The notes beneath the pieces were generated by a model. The model searched no databases. It worked only from the letters and a program-made list of their open reading frames with translations, and was not told the origin of the DNA. From contig JAHUUK010000004.1 of NCBI GenBank assembly GCA_019218375.1, positions 62,001 through 126,000 on the forward strand: DNA of 64,000 nt, read 5' to 3'. This stretch comes from Dermabacteraceae bacterium TAE3-ERU5 (GTDB taxonomy: Bacteria; Actinomycetota; Actinomycetes; Actinomycetales; Dermabacteraceae). The position numbers were made by a program, and so were the translations under genes. Shown one piece after another: positions 47,907 to 56,830 of the stretch (position 1 is the stretch's first letter; each line of letters opens with the position of its first letter).

Positions 47907-50897
47907 TTATCCGCCTATTTCTTTCTTTGCGGCGAGCGCGCGATCCAGTGCGTCACGGAGCTTCTTTTCCGCGTTACCGTAGGCCGCCCAATCACCTGCC
48001 TGGCGTGCCTTATCGGCTTCCGCCATCGCTTCCTGCATCTGTTTCAGCGAAGCGTCTAGGCGTTCCTGGGCGGTGCCAGGGGCCGGAGACGGGGCGGGCT
48101 TTGCCGCTCCCTCTTCCGGCTTTGCTCCCGGTTTCGCGTTGTCGGTGCCTGCGACGGTGGAGCCGCCTTCGATATCGACCACGGTCTTGGCTTCGCCGCC
48201 CACGACCTCGTCGCCCAGGTTCGCGCCGGAGTCACCGCCGAATACCTGGTCGAGCGCGCCGTCTAGCGTCGTGGCGAAGCCGATCTTATCGCCGAAGGAG
48301 GCCAGCACCATCTGCAGCAGCGGGTAGGAGCCGGAACCGTTCGACTGCACGTAGACGGGCTGCACATACAGCAGGCCACCACCCACGGGCACGGTCAGCA
48401 GGTTGCCCTGGATCACGGTCGTGTCTCCCTGGCGCAGCAGGTTAAGCACCTTGCCGACCTCCGGGTCCGCATCGAAGGTGTTTTGCACCTGCCCCGGCCC
48501 GTTCACCGTGTTACCGGAGGGCAGTTGCAGCAGGGTGAGTTTGCCGTAAGAGTCGGCCACCTTGCCCTTATCTGCGCCGGTTTCCGAATCGGCCACCAGG
48601 AAGCCGGAAAGCACTCCCTGCCCGTCACGCGGAATGTAGCTGGAGGAAAGCGAGAAGCGCGGCGATTCCTGCCCCGGCACCTGCATGGTCAGGTAATACG
48701 GGGACTGCAGTGCCAGCCCGGCACCGGCAGCGGCGTTCTTCTTTTTGTTCTTGATCGGGTCCGCCGGGGTTTGCCAGAAGTCCTGGCCGACAAAGAACTC
48801 TTCCGGATCGGTCACGTGGTAGGCGCCGAGCATAGCCCGCTGCACCCGGAACATATCTTCCGGGTAGCGCAGGTGGCTCATCAGTTCACCGTCTATTTCG
48901 CTTACCGGCTTGAGTGCCCTGGGGAATACTTTCTGCCAGGAGGCGAGGATCGGATCCTTGGTGTCCCAGGCATACAGTTTCACGGAGCCGTCGTAGGCAT
49001 CCACGGTGGCTTTCACCGAGTTACGAATGTAGTTGATGTCCCCGCCTTCGCGTGAGCGCAGCACGCTATCGCGGCTTTCGCTCAGCACGCCTTCCAGGTT
49101 GGAGGGCTGCGAGTACGGGTATTTGTCGCTCGTGGTGTAGGCATCCACGATCCACACGATCCTGCCGTTCACGACGCTCGGATACGCCCCGGAGTCGATG
49201 CTCAGGTAGGGCGCTACCTCTTTCACGCGTTTTTGCGGATCACGGTTGTAAAGAATCTGGGAGGATTCGTTTACGTAACTTGAGATGAGGATGTTGATGT
49301 CACGCATCTTGATCGCGTAAGCGACCCGGTTGAACAGGTTACCCAGCGAGGGGCCGCCGTTACCGCTGTAGGTGTTGTTCACCTGCTTGGCGTTATCGCC
49401 CGTGCTGGACTGGTAATCGAATTCCTGCGGGGCAGCACCCTTGGGTGCGCCAACGATTGAGTAGCTGGTGGAGCGCTTACCGAAGTAAATGCGCTCCTCA
49501 TATTCACCGAGCTTGCCGTTGCTGGGTACGCCCGATTCGAAGAACGCGGGCTCACCGTCGGGGTTGCGTTTGTTTCCGTAGGCCGCTGCCACACCGAAAC
49601 CGTGCGTGTAGATGATGTGCCGGTTTAGCCAGCTGTCCTTGTCCAGTTGCAGCCTGTCGGGGCGCAGTTCGCGCACACCGATCACGGTGTCATGCACCTG
49701 GCCGTCGAAGCGGTACCTATCTACCGACAGGGTCTGTTCAAAGCCCCAGTAGCGGCGGTTAGCTTCGCGCTGATCGAAGGTCGGGGAAACCACGTTCGGG
49801 TCTAGCAGACGCAGGGAAGCGGTGGTTTGCGCATCGCTGCGTAGCGCGCCCGGCTTGGCGTCGGTCTGCGCCGCGTAGGGTTTCACCTCAACCTTGTCCA
49901 GCCCGTAGGCGGCGCGGGTTGCCTCGATATTGCGCGCAATATAGGGCTTTTCGTAGTTGCGCTCGTTCGGCTTCACCTGGAAGTTCTGCACCAGGTACGG
50001 GTAGGCGGCGCCTGCGGCCAAAGCCGACACAACCATGATGCCTATACCTGTAACGGGCAGCCTGATGTCGTCTTTCACGATCCAGGCCACGAACAGCACA
50101 GCCACCACCAGCGCACCGAAAGCGAGAATCGTGTAGGCGGGCAGGAAAGCGTTGATATCGGTGTAGTCCGCCCCGGCGAAACGCTGATGGCGTTTGTTGA
50201 GAAGCGCATAGCGGTCAAGCCAGTAGCTGGCCGCCTGCAGGAGCACGAACACGGTAGCCAGGATTCCCAGCTGCACTCGTGCGGCCTTCGTGAAGGTCAG
50301 TTTCGTGTTGCGGTAAGAGATCGCGCCGTTAAAGAAATGGCTGATGCCATTAGCGATGAAAGCTAGCAGGCACAGGGTGCGCAGGCTCAACGTAATGATT
50401 TCCAGCACCGGCAGCGTGAACACGTAAAAAGCGATGTCGCGCCCGAATACCGGATCGGTGCTACCGAAGGGGGTTTGATTGATTAGCAGCTGCACCTGCT
50501 GCCAGGTCCCCGCCAATCCGATACCCGCGATGACCGCTACCGCCAGGGGCAGAACCACCGTGACTGTCTTGCGCATCGGTTCCACGTTTGCCCGGAACTG
50601 CGCCAGCAAAATATCTTCCCTGGTTAAAGGCGGATAGATCGGCCTGTACCGGTACGCCAGAGAGATCGCCGCATAGAGGGCGGCACCGAAAACTAGCGCG
50701 CCGACCACAAAGAGCGCGGCGGAAGTGCCCCATCTGGTTAGCAGCACGTCCCGATAACCGAGCTGGTCAAACCAGAGGTATTCGGTAAAGAAGTCTGAGA
50801 ACCGGTAAAGGGCGAAAGCGAGCAGTGAGAGCACCACCAGCGTCACAGTCAAAGGAGTTACGCGGCGGGGCTTCCCGGGCGGCGGGGCTGATGTCAC
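47907..50897 (-). CDS. UPF0182 family large membrane protein
   Basis: 996 residues, starting at GTG. Seven or so membrane helices fill the first 320 residues, followed by a large extracytoplasmic part and a C-terminal acidic, Pro-rich tail (KPGAKPEEGAAKPAPSPAPG) and a helix. The family (COG1615) is conserved across Actinobacteria; function is not known. It is divergent from a PPA1309-type gene, a pairing frequent in this phylum. It lies upstream of the redox operon with a terminator between. Confidence 0.9.
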   Translation of the reverse strand: MTSAPPPGKPRRVTPLTVTLVVLSLLAFALYRFSDFFTEYLWFDQLGYRDVLLTRWGTSAALFVVGALVFGAALYAAISLAYRYRPIYPPLTREDILLAQFRANVEPMRKTVTVVLPLAVAVIAGIGLAGTWQQVQLLINQTPFGSTDPVFGRDIAFYVFTLPVLEIITLSLRTLCLLAFIANGISHFFNGAISYRNTKLTFTKAARVQLGILATVFVLLQAASYWLDRYALLNKRHQRFAGADYTDINAFLPAYTILAFGALVVAVLFVAWIVKDDIRLPVTGIGIMVVSALAAGAAYPYLVQNFQVKPNERNYEKPYIARNIEATRAAYGLDKVEVKPYAAQTDAKPGALRSDAQTTASLRLLDPNVVSPTFDQREANRRYWGFEQTLSVDRYRFDGQVHDTVIGVRELRPDRLQLDKDSWLNRHIIYTHGFGVAAAYGNKRNPDGEPAFFESGVPSNGKLGEYEERIYFGKRSTSYSIVGAPKGAAPQEFDYQSSTGDNAKQVNNTYSGNGGPSLGNLFNRVAYAIKMRDINILISSYVNESSQILYNRDPQKRVKEVAPYLSIDSGAYPSVVNGRIVWIVDAYTTSDKYPYSQPSNLEGVLSESRDSVLRSREGGDINYIRNSVKATVDAYDGSVKLYAWDTKDPILASWQKVFPRALKPVSEIDGELMSHLRYPEDMFRVQRAMLGAYHVTDPEEFFVGQDFWQTPADPIKNKKKNAAAGAGLALQSPYYLTMQVPGQESPRFSLSSSYIPRDGQGVLSGFLVADSETGADKGKVADSYGKLTLLQLPSGNTVNGPGQVQNTFDADPEVGKVLNLLRQGDTTVIQGNLLTVPVGGGLLYVQPVYVQSNGSGSYPLLQMVLASFGDKIGFATTLDGALDQVFGGDSGANLGDEVVGGEAKTVVDIEGGSTVAGTDNAKPGAKPEEGAAKPAPSPAPGTAQERLDASLKQMQEAMAEADKARQAGDWAAYGNAEKKLRDALDRALAAKKEIGG

Positions 50898-50954
50898 GGA
50901 GACAACCTCGTTTCCTGGTATGGGATGACTCGGGCTTCGTCCTATTGTGGCAGC

Positions 50955-51425
50955 ATGACGTGCGTGAATGAAAACGATATGAACGAAGAAAAGGCCGCGT
51001 TAGCTGCGGCGTGCCTGGAAGTCTTGCAAAGCGGTAACGACGGATCGCTGTGCGCGCTGCTCCCCACCCAGAAAGCATTAGCGACTTTTCCCGCCCTCGC
51101 CTCCCTCCTAGATAGTCCGGCAGAAACCGACGCGCACCACCTAACCCCGCTCGAACTGGATACCTTCCCGGCCGACGGTGACGTCACCCCGATCCTTTCC
51201 GGCGCAGTCTGGCCGGGCATAGAAACGGGGGCCGCCCTACGGGTGCGTCGCGAAGTGCGCCTAAGCGACAGCGAGGAAACCGTTTCTGCGCTGGTTGCCG
51301 CTGCGGTGAGCGCAAAGGGAGAGGTCTGGAACGCGGTAGACGTACCGGGGCGGAAAGGACTAGCGCTCGGGGATGACCTGCTACCCGATCTAAACCGACT
51401 GCTGCTGGCACTCTTTACGGACTAG
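50955..51425 (+). CDS. PPA1309 family protein
   Basis: 156 residues from the second ATG at 50955; another at 50925 has no better support. The conserved C-terminal stretch AVSAKGEVWNAVDVPGRKGLALGDDLLPDLNRLLLALF is visible, as are TPILSGAVWPGIETGAALRVRREVRL. The family occurs beside UPF0182 genes in Actinobacteria, as here. Function unknown. No membrane or signal segment. Confidence 0.75.
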   Translation: MTCVNENDMNEEKAALAAACLEVLQSGNDGSLCALLPTQKALATFPALASLLDSPAETDAHHLTPLELDTFPADGDVTPILSGAVWPGIETGAALRVRREVRLSDSEETVSALVAAAVSAKGEVWNAVDVPGRKGLALGDDLLPDLNRLLLALFTD

Positions 51426-51536
51426 GTTCTCCTCCTACCGATTTCGCGGTTTTTACCGGCCAGATCCGTAAAGCACGGCCGATAGCCGCCCCCGGTTTCG
51501 CACTCATACTGGCGCGAACACGGGAGCGGTTATCCC

Positions 51537-52028
51537 CTAGAACGGCGCTTCTTCTGCGGCACCCGAGGCCGCTACGGCGAATGATGCTGCTTGTTCGCCG
51601 CTTGCCTCTGTTTTCGCAGATTCCCCGGCGAAAGCAGAGGCTACCGCCTCCGGAGGGGGCAGCTGCACGGTCTTTTCTCGGCGTAGATAGCTGCTCGTAG
51701 CGAAACGCAGATCGTGTCCAAGCGCATCGGCATAAAGCGCCAGCGTGAAGTGGTCCCCTCCTTGATCGTCTTTCCACTGGACCTCGGCGATTCTGCCGCT
51801 AACGATCACCCTCTCCCCTTTCTTCAGGGATTCGGCCGCGTTCTTAGCCAGTTCGCGGCGTGCATACACCGAAAGGAACTGCGCCGGGCGCTCCTGCCAG
51901 GTGGCGCCATCGAAATAAGAGTTATCCACCGCGACGCGGAAGGTAACGGATTCTTTCCCCGCTTCCTTGGACAGGTAACTAACGTCCTTGGCAACATTTC
52001 CCACTACCGTGGTGACAAGCGAGCGCAT
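51537..52028 (-). CDS. Single-stranded DNA-binding protein (SSB-like)
   Basis: 163 residues after a strong AGGAGGAGCATC. The OB-fold is visible (VTTVVGNVAKDVSYL; ESVTFRVAVDNSYFDG; ERVIVSGRIAEVQWKD) and a C-terminal acidic tip EEAPF resembles the protein-docking tail of SSB. It is probably a paralogue of the main SSB, as the typical ssb-rpsR context is missing. It overlaps nothing real on the other strand and is divergent from the RNHCP gene. Confidence 0.82.
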   Translation of the reverse strand: MRSLVTTVVGNVAKDVSYLSKEAGKESVTFRVAVDNSYFDGATWQERPAQFLSVYARRELAKNAAESLKKGERVIVSGRIAEVQWKDDQGGDHFTLALYADALGHDLRFATSSYLRREKTVQLPPPEAVASAFAGESAKTEASGEQAASFAVAASGAAEEAPF

Positions 52029-52220
52029 GATGCTCCTCCTACAGTTTTAGCGTCCACGCCGGGTGCGCGGTACCGTTATGGAACAAGGGTGCATTGCGCG
52101 CAAAGCACCTCCTGTGCGCTGTTGATAACAGCGTTTTTCCCCGGCATGACCGCCGCCTCAACCCGGCGTGTGCACAACCTGCCCGTAGACAGCCCCGCCG
52201 CACGCGAAAGGAAATCGCCC

Positions 52221-52526
52221 GTGACGCGAAAAGTGGAAAACTGTTCCTTCGCCTGCCAGGTGTGCGGGAGCCAGATCCGCCCCATCGCGCGCGGCACAAT
52301 TCGCGATCACTGCACTAAATGCCTGCACTCCCTTCATGTGGATGTAATGCCCGGAGACAGGGCCAGCGATTGCGGAGGAGTTTTAGTTCCCACCGGTACC
52401 GATTACAAGGCTAAAAAGGGAATCATTATCATTTATCGCTGCGAAGAATGCGGCGAAACTCGGCGCAACCGAGCTGCGGCAGACGACGATCTGTCGGCAA
52501 TTATGGAGCTACAGGCCCCTCGCTAA
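52221..52526 (+). CDS. RNHCP domain protein
   Basis: 101 residues from a GTG five to eight bases after AAAGGA. It has the conserved cysteines in FACQVCG, RDHCTKC and YRCEECG, typical of the zinc-binding RNHCP family, with the DYKAKKGIIIIYRC block. Function unknown; nucleic acid binding is inferred from zinc ribbon similarity. A larger frame from 51714 in the same frame is the shadow of the SSB region. It is monocistronic and precedes the alcohol dehydrogenase. Confidence 0.78.
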   Translation: MTRKVENCSFACQVCGSQIRPIARGTIRDHCTKCLHSLHVDVMPGDRASDCGGVLVPTGTDYKAKKGIIIIYRCEECGETRRNRAAADDDLSAIMELQAPR

Positions 52527-52756
52527 CCCGTCGGTAACCCGCAGAGGTCTATGGAGTGACGAGTCGCGGCCGGTCTAGTCAGGGAGAATAAACCCGCAGG
52601 TTAAACGCCTAAAACCCCGCCCCTCCCAGCTCGTCGCAAGCGGGAACGGGGCGGACTCGAGCCACCCTCCCCAATCCCCGCCACTTTTGACGCCCGCAAA
52701 AAAAATATTTCCCAACCCCCTTTACATTTTCTAAATTTTCATTAGGCTCGCCACAA

Positions 52757-52801
52757 GGCTTGGCACAAATGGCCCAAGCCATTCAATGAGAAACATTCTC
52801 A
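52757..52801 (+). promoter_or_regulatory. Operator-like palindromes before the alcohol dehydrogenase
   Basis: Two inverted repeats: GGCTTGG and CCAAGCC (52757-52780, 10-base spacer), and TGAGAAACATTCTCA (52787-52801, 6-base arms around 3). The second lies just before the ribosome site and resembles Fur-family boxes. The regulator is not known. Confidence 0.45.
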
Positions 52802-52816
52802 AAGAGGAGAAATGTC

Positions 52817-53869
52817 ATGAAGGCACTCGTTTACCACGGCCCCGGAAACAAGGCTTGGGAAGAGGTTCCGGATCCCGAGATTCTTGAACCCACCGACGTC
52901 ATTTGCAAGATCGACACCACCACCATCTGCGGCACCGATCTGCACATTCTGAAGGGTGACGTCCCCGCAGTAACCGATGGCCGCATCCTCGGCCACGAAG
53001 CCGTCGGCACCATCACCGAAGTTGGCGAGGCAGTCACCGAACTCAAGGTCGGCGACCGCGTCATTATCCCCGCAGTCACCTCCTGCGGTAAGTGCAGCTT
53101 CTGCAAGGTCGGCCACTACTCGCACTGCCAGACCGTTGGCGGCATCGGCTGGATCTTCGGCCACCTCATCGACGGCACCCAGGCCGAGTTCTGCCGCGTT
53201 CCCTACGCAGAGACCTCCCTCTACAAGGTCCCCGAGGGCCTTTCCGACGAGGAAGTTCTGTTCCTGACCGACGCCCTCCCCACCGGCTTCGAGATCGGCG
53301 TGCTTAACGGCCGCACCAAGCCGGGCGATACCGTCGCCGTCGTCGGCGCGGGCGCGGTCGGCCTGTCGGCAGTCATGACCGCGAGCCTCGCCGGTGCGGG
53401 TCGCGTCATCACCGTGGACATGGACGAGAACCGCATGAACACCGCACTCGAGTTCGGGGCCACCGACAAGGTGAACGCGGGCGATCCCGACGCGGTCGAA
53501 AAGATCAGGGCGCTCTCCCACGACGGCATGGGTGTTGACGTAGCCATCGAAGCCGTCGGCATTCCGCAGACCTTCAAAACCTGCCTCGATATCGTTCGCC
53601 CCCACGGCAACGTGGCAAACGTTGGCGTACACGGCAAGCCGGTCGATCTGCCGATTGAGGACCTCTGGATTACCAACATCAACATTTCCATGGGCCTGAT
53701 CGACGGCTACTCGATCGATTCGCTGCTGCGCATGGTCGCTTCCGGCAAGCTCCCCGCGAAGAAGATGGCAACCCACTACTTCAAGATGAGCGAGTTCATG
53801 GAGGCTTACGACCTGTTCGCTAACGCCGCCGAGCACAACGCCGTCAAGGTAGTTATCTCCGCCGACTAA
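52817..53869 (+). CDS. Zinc-dependent medium-chain alcohol dehydrogenase
   Basis: 350 residues; AGAGGAG lies 6-8 bases before the ATG. Catalytic zinc ligands Cys38, His60 and Glu61 (CGTDLHILKG; GHEAVG), and four structural-zinc cysteines at 90, 93, 96 and 104 are present. The Rossmann motif is VVGAGAVGLSAV and the residues beyond prefer NADH-type (VDMDENR). Similarity is to secondary and isopropanol-type alcohol dehydrogenases. Strong codon bias suggests high expression. The AT-rich upstream region and palindromes suggest regulation. A terminator follows. Confidence 0.92.
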   Translation: MKALVYHGPGNKAWEEVPDPEILEPTDVICKIDTTTICGTDLHILKGDVPAVTDGRILGHEAVGTITEVGEAVTELKVGDRVIIPAVTSCGKCSFCKVGHYSHCQTVGGIGWIFGHLIDGTQAEFCRVPYAETSLYKVPEGLSDEEVLFLTDALPTGFEIGVLNGRTKPGDTVAVVGAGAVGLSAVMTASLAGAGRVITVDMDENRMNTALEFGATDKVNAGDPDAVEKIRALSHDGMGVDVAIEAVGIPQTFKTCLDIVRPHGNVANVGVHGKPVDLPIEDLWITNINISMGLIDGYSIDSLLRMVASGKLPAKKMATHYFKMSEFMEAYDLFANAAEHNAVKVVISAD

Positions 53870-53886
53870 TAAATCAGCGCTAAAAC

Positions 53887-53923
53887 AGGATGCCGTCACC
53901 CTTACCGGGTGGCGGCATCCTGG
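53887..53923 (+). terminator. Terminator after the alcohol dehydrogenase
   Basis: AGGATGCCG and CGGCATCCT form the core of the stem, with CACCC and GGGTG inside, then TGGTATTT. No long T-run follows, so efficiency is moderate. Confidence 0.7.
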
Positions 53924-53980
53924 TATTTACAAAGAATCGACTGTCGCTAACAGTGCGGGTAAACTACTAGCGCAACATCA

Positions 53981-54053
<73 letters not shown>

Positions 54054-54098
54054 CTTCTGACCAGCATAAACACACGACTGTTGGCGCTCATACCCCCC

Positions 54099-54121
54099 TA
54101 GGGGTGGCCGTAGGGGTGGCC
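54099..54121 (+). repeat. Tandem repeat after tRNA-Arg
   Basis: TAGGGGTGGCCG is repeated almost twice in tandem, 46 bases after the tRNA 3' end. Nothing further is recognised in 54054-54170. Confidence 0.5.
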
Positions 54122-54170
54122 AAAGCGTTGTAGGCAAAAATTTCCTAGCGCGCAAATAAGCCAGCCTCGA

Positions 54171-54548
54171 CTACCCCGCAAGCCGCTGCGAAAGCAGGGC
54201 AAACAGCACTTCGCTGTCTCCGCCGCAATCATCCAGTTCTTGCGCGTTAATCAAGACGCGATCGTTTTCGCCGTCGATAAGCGCGATGAACGGGGCCTGT
54301 TCGCTTTCAAGCAGCCGCGCCGTCGGCGCATCCGCTTCGTTAAGGTGAACGGTTTCTAGCGGCAACGGTAGCCGCTTCACCATTTCTTTCCATTCCGCCC
54401 TATATACGGGGCGCTTGCCGTGGGTGATGTCGCAAAGCCCGCAGTGCGCGGTGCCGCGAATCTTCCCGATTACGTAGGAGAGTTCTCCAACCAGCCCACC
54501 ATTTGCGTTGTAAACGCCCACCAACCTGCGTTCGCTACCGTTTGCCAC
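54171..54548 (-). CDS. Conserved protein of unknown function with CxxC motif
   Basis: 125 residues from a GTG, six bases after GGAGG (the ATG at 54563 overlaps that site). The opening VYNANGGLVGELSYVIGKIRG precedes AHCGLCDITHGKR, a cysteine pair that could bind metal or be redox active. The remainder has alternating beta-like segments (PFIALIDGENDRVLINAQEL). I recognise a conserved family but no function. It is a single gene between tRNA-Arg and orn on the opposite strand. Confidence 0.7.
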   Translation of the reverse strand: MANGSERRLVGVYNANGGLVGELSYVIGKIRGTAHCGLCDITHGKRPVYRAEWKEMVKRLPLPLETVHLNEADAPTARLLESEQAPFIALIDGENDRVLINAQELDDCGGDSEVLFALLSQRLAG

Positions 54549-54683
54549 GTAAAACCTCCACACTTATAAGTATTCTTTATCCACCCAAAAGCTACGTCTC
54601 TCTATCGTTTTTAGCAACACCGGGCTGGTTGCGGCCACGCTTTTTCTGACCGGCTCCGACGGGGGCGCGTAAACTCTTGTTTT

Positions 54684-55310
54684 GTGAGTACTACGCTGCC
54701 TAAACCGTCGCAGGATCGAATCGTCTGGGTCGACTGCGAAATGACCGGCCTGGACAAAGCCAATGACGCTCTAATTGAGGTTGCCGTGCTGGTGACCGAC
54801 GCGGAGCTCAACATTCTGGGTGAGGGGGTGGACGTAGTGATCGCTCCCCCGGCGGGCGCGCTGGAGCAGATGAACGATTTCGTGCGTGACATGCACACGA
54901 AGTCCGGGCTGCTCGAAGAACTTTCCGCCGGCACCACCCTGGAGGATGCTCAGCGCCAGTGCCTGGAGTACGTACGCGAGCACTGCCCGGAGCCGGGCAA
55001 GGTGCCGCTGGCCGGTAATTCTGTCGGCACCGACCGCGCTTTCTTGCAGCGTGATCTGGGCGAGTTCGAAAACTACCTTTCCTACCGCACCATCGACGTT
55101 TCCAGCCTGAAAGAACTGGCTAAGCGCTGGTTCCCCCGCGTTTTCTTCCAGGCACCGAAGAAGCAGGGTGGGCATCGCGCCCTGGCCGACATTCGCGAGT
55201 CGATTCTGGAACTGGCCTACTACCGCGAGGCGCTGCTGCGCCCGCAGCCCGGTCTTACTAGCGAGGAGCTGCAGCAGATCGCCTCCCGCTACGTTCTGGA
55301 ACAGGAGTAG
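54684..55310 (+). CDS. orn: Oligoribonuclease
   Basis: 208 residues from a GTG. DEDDh exonuclease motifs are IVWVDCEMTGLD (Asp17, Glu19), SVGTDRAFL and the His in GGHRALADIRES. Orn degrades 2-5 nt RNAs and pGpG. Its stop is four bases before the AGE-family gene and the ribosome site of that gene lies inside orn, so the two are coupled. No Shine-Dalgarno is clear before the orn GTG; leaderless or weak initiation is possible. Confidence 0.93.
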   Translation: MSTTLPKPSQDRIVWVDCEMTGLDKANDALIEVAVLVTDAELNILGEGVDVVIAPPAGALEQMNDFVRDMHTKSGLLEELSAGTTLEDAQRQCLEYVREHCPEPGKVPLAGNSVGTDRAFLQRDLGEFENYLSYRTIDVSSLKELAKRWFPRVFFQAPKKQGGHRALADIRESILELAYYREALLRPQPGLTSEELQQIASRYVLEQE

Positions 55311-55314
55311 CAAA

Positions 55315-56550
55315 GTGACGGCCTGGCTAGATAACCCGCAGCATCGGCACTGGTTGCGCAGCCAGGCCGATTCTCTTCTCGCGTTCGCGGCGGCCTCCCC
55401 GCACCCCGCGGGCGGATTCTCCTGGCTGGGAGCCGACGGCACCCCCGATCTTTCCCGGCCAGTGGAGCTGTGGATCACCTGCCGGATGATTCACTGTTTC
55501 TCGCTCGGGCACATGCTCGGCAATCCCGCCTACGGCAGGCTTGCCGACCACGGGCTGCGTTCTTTGAACGATGTGTTCCGGGACCGCGAATATGGCGGGT
55601 TTTACGCATCCGTGCGGGAAGGCGAACCGCAAGATACTTCTAAGCAGGCTTACGCTCACGCTTTCGTGGTTCTTGCCGCCGCCTCCGCCACTGCCGCGGG
55701 CAGGGAGGGCGCCGCGGAGTTATTGACCGAAGCCCTGTCGTTACTCGATGAGCGCTTTTTCGATCCCGAAAGCGGCATGAGCGTCGATTCCTACGACCGT
55801 ACTTTCAGCGAGTGCGAGCCTTACCGGGGCATTAACGCCAATATGCATACGGTCGAAGCACTTCTTTCGGCGGCCGATGTAACCGGCGAGCGCCGCTGGT
55901 TGGATCGCGCCTGCGGGATATTGCGCCGCGCCCTGGATGAATTCGCGCGCGGAAACAACTGGCTGCTGCCGGAGCATTTCGATACCGACTGGCGGATGCT
56001 GCTCGATTACAACCGCGAGGTGCCGGATCATCCTTTCCGCCCTTACGGCGCGACCGTCGGCCACTGGTTTGAGTGGGGCCGCCTGGCGCTGCACGCCGAG
56101 GCCGCGCTGCGCGAGCTGGGTGATACTCCCCCGGCCTGGCTATCTGAGTGTGCACGGGAGCTAATTACCCGCGCTGCCGACACCTTTGGCTGCGATGGGC
56201 AGCCAGGCTTCGTTTACACCTTGGACTGGCAGGGGCAACCCGTGGTGCACGAGCGCATGCACTGGGTGGCGGCGGAGGCAATCGGGGCCTGCGCGGTGGC
56301 TTATCGCGCTTTCGGCGATGAATCTTTCGCCCGGTTATACGAAGAGTATTGGGAATACGTCAGCGAATTCCTCCTGGACCCTGCCTGCGGTTCTTGGCAT
56401 CACGAACTCGATCGGGATAATCGCGTGCAAGGCACGGTCTGGCCGGGAAAGCCGGATACCTATCACGCTTTGCAGGCGGTTTTGCTGCCGCGTCTACCGC
56501 TCACCCCGACCTTTGCGCAGGCGCTGCGGAGAGGGCTAGTCAGCGACTAA
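55315..56550 (+). CDS. N-acylglucosamine 2-epimerase (AGE) family sugar isomerase
   Basis: 411 residues from a GTG, seven bases after AGGAG. Family motifs are visible: the helical-toroid repeats with YGGFYASV, ECEPYRGINANMHTVEALLSAADVTGER, PFRPYGATVGHWFEWGRLALHAE and VVHERMHWVAAEAI. It resembles YihS/mannose isomerase or AGE-type enzymes; exact sugar cannot be told. Translated together with orn. No signal peptide, so cytoplasmic. Confidence 0.82.
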   Translation: MTAWLDNPQHRHWLRSQADSLLAFAAASPHPAGGFSWLGADGTPDLSRPVELWITCRMIHCFSLGHMLGNPAYGRLADHGLRSLNDVFRDREYGGFYASVREGEPQDTSKQAYAHAFVVLAAASATAAGREGAAELLTEALSLLDERFFDPESGMSVDSYDRTFSECEPYRGINANMHTVEALLSAADVTGERRWLDRACGILRRALDEFARGNNWLLPEHFDTDWRMLLDYNREVPDHPFRPYGATVGHWFEWGRLALHAEAALRELGDTPPAWLSECARELITRAADTFGCDGQPGFVYTLDWQGQPVVHERMHWVAAEAIGACAVAYRAFGDESFARLYEEYWEYVSEFLLDPACGSWHHELDRDNRVQGTVWPGKPDTYHALQAVLLPRLPLTPTFAQALRRGLVSD

Positions 56551-56657
56551 TCCACCCTCGATCCCTGCGATAAGCCGCAAAATGTGGCCCGCGCCTCTAC
56601 TTTCTGGCGCGAGTTCGCATTGCGGGCTTTCTCGTGTAATAATTTTTCTCGGACATG

Positions 56658-56730
56658 GTGGGCGTAGCTCAGTTGGTAGAGCATCTGGTTGTGGTCCAGA
56701 AGGTCGCGGGTTCAAGCCCCGTCGCTCACC
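56658..56730 (+). tRNA. tRNA-His, anticodon GTG
   Basis: 73 bases with G at -1 (56657). Acceptor GTGGGCG/CGCTCAC, anticodon loop TTGTGGT, T arm GGTTCAAGCCC. CCA is not encoded (CCCA follows). Confidence 0.93.
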
Positions 56731-56737
56731 CCACTTA

Positions 56738-56772
56738 AAAGAAACCCCCTGGAAACAGGGGGTTTCTTTTTA
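56738..56772. terminator. Terminator after tRNA-His
   Basis: AAAGAAACCCCCTG and CAGGGGGTTTCTTTT form a 14-bp stem with GAAA loop and T5. It is strong on the plus strand and also usable on the minus strand. Confidence 0.9.
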
Positions 56773-56830
56773 TCTAGGGCCCCTTCTTTAGGTCCCCAGC
56801 CCGCGCCGGTCACGGGGCGCTATGGGCGCA

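Noticed and set aside
51714-52220. Long plus-strand frame before the RNHCP domain
   Set aside because: It lies opposite the SSB gene, and the RNHCP start is marked by AAAGGA and a GTG at 52221.
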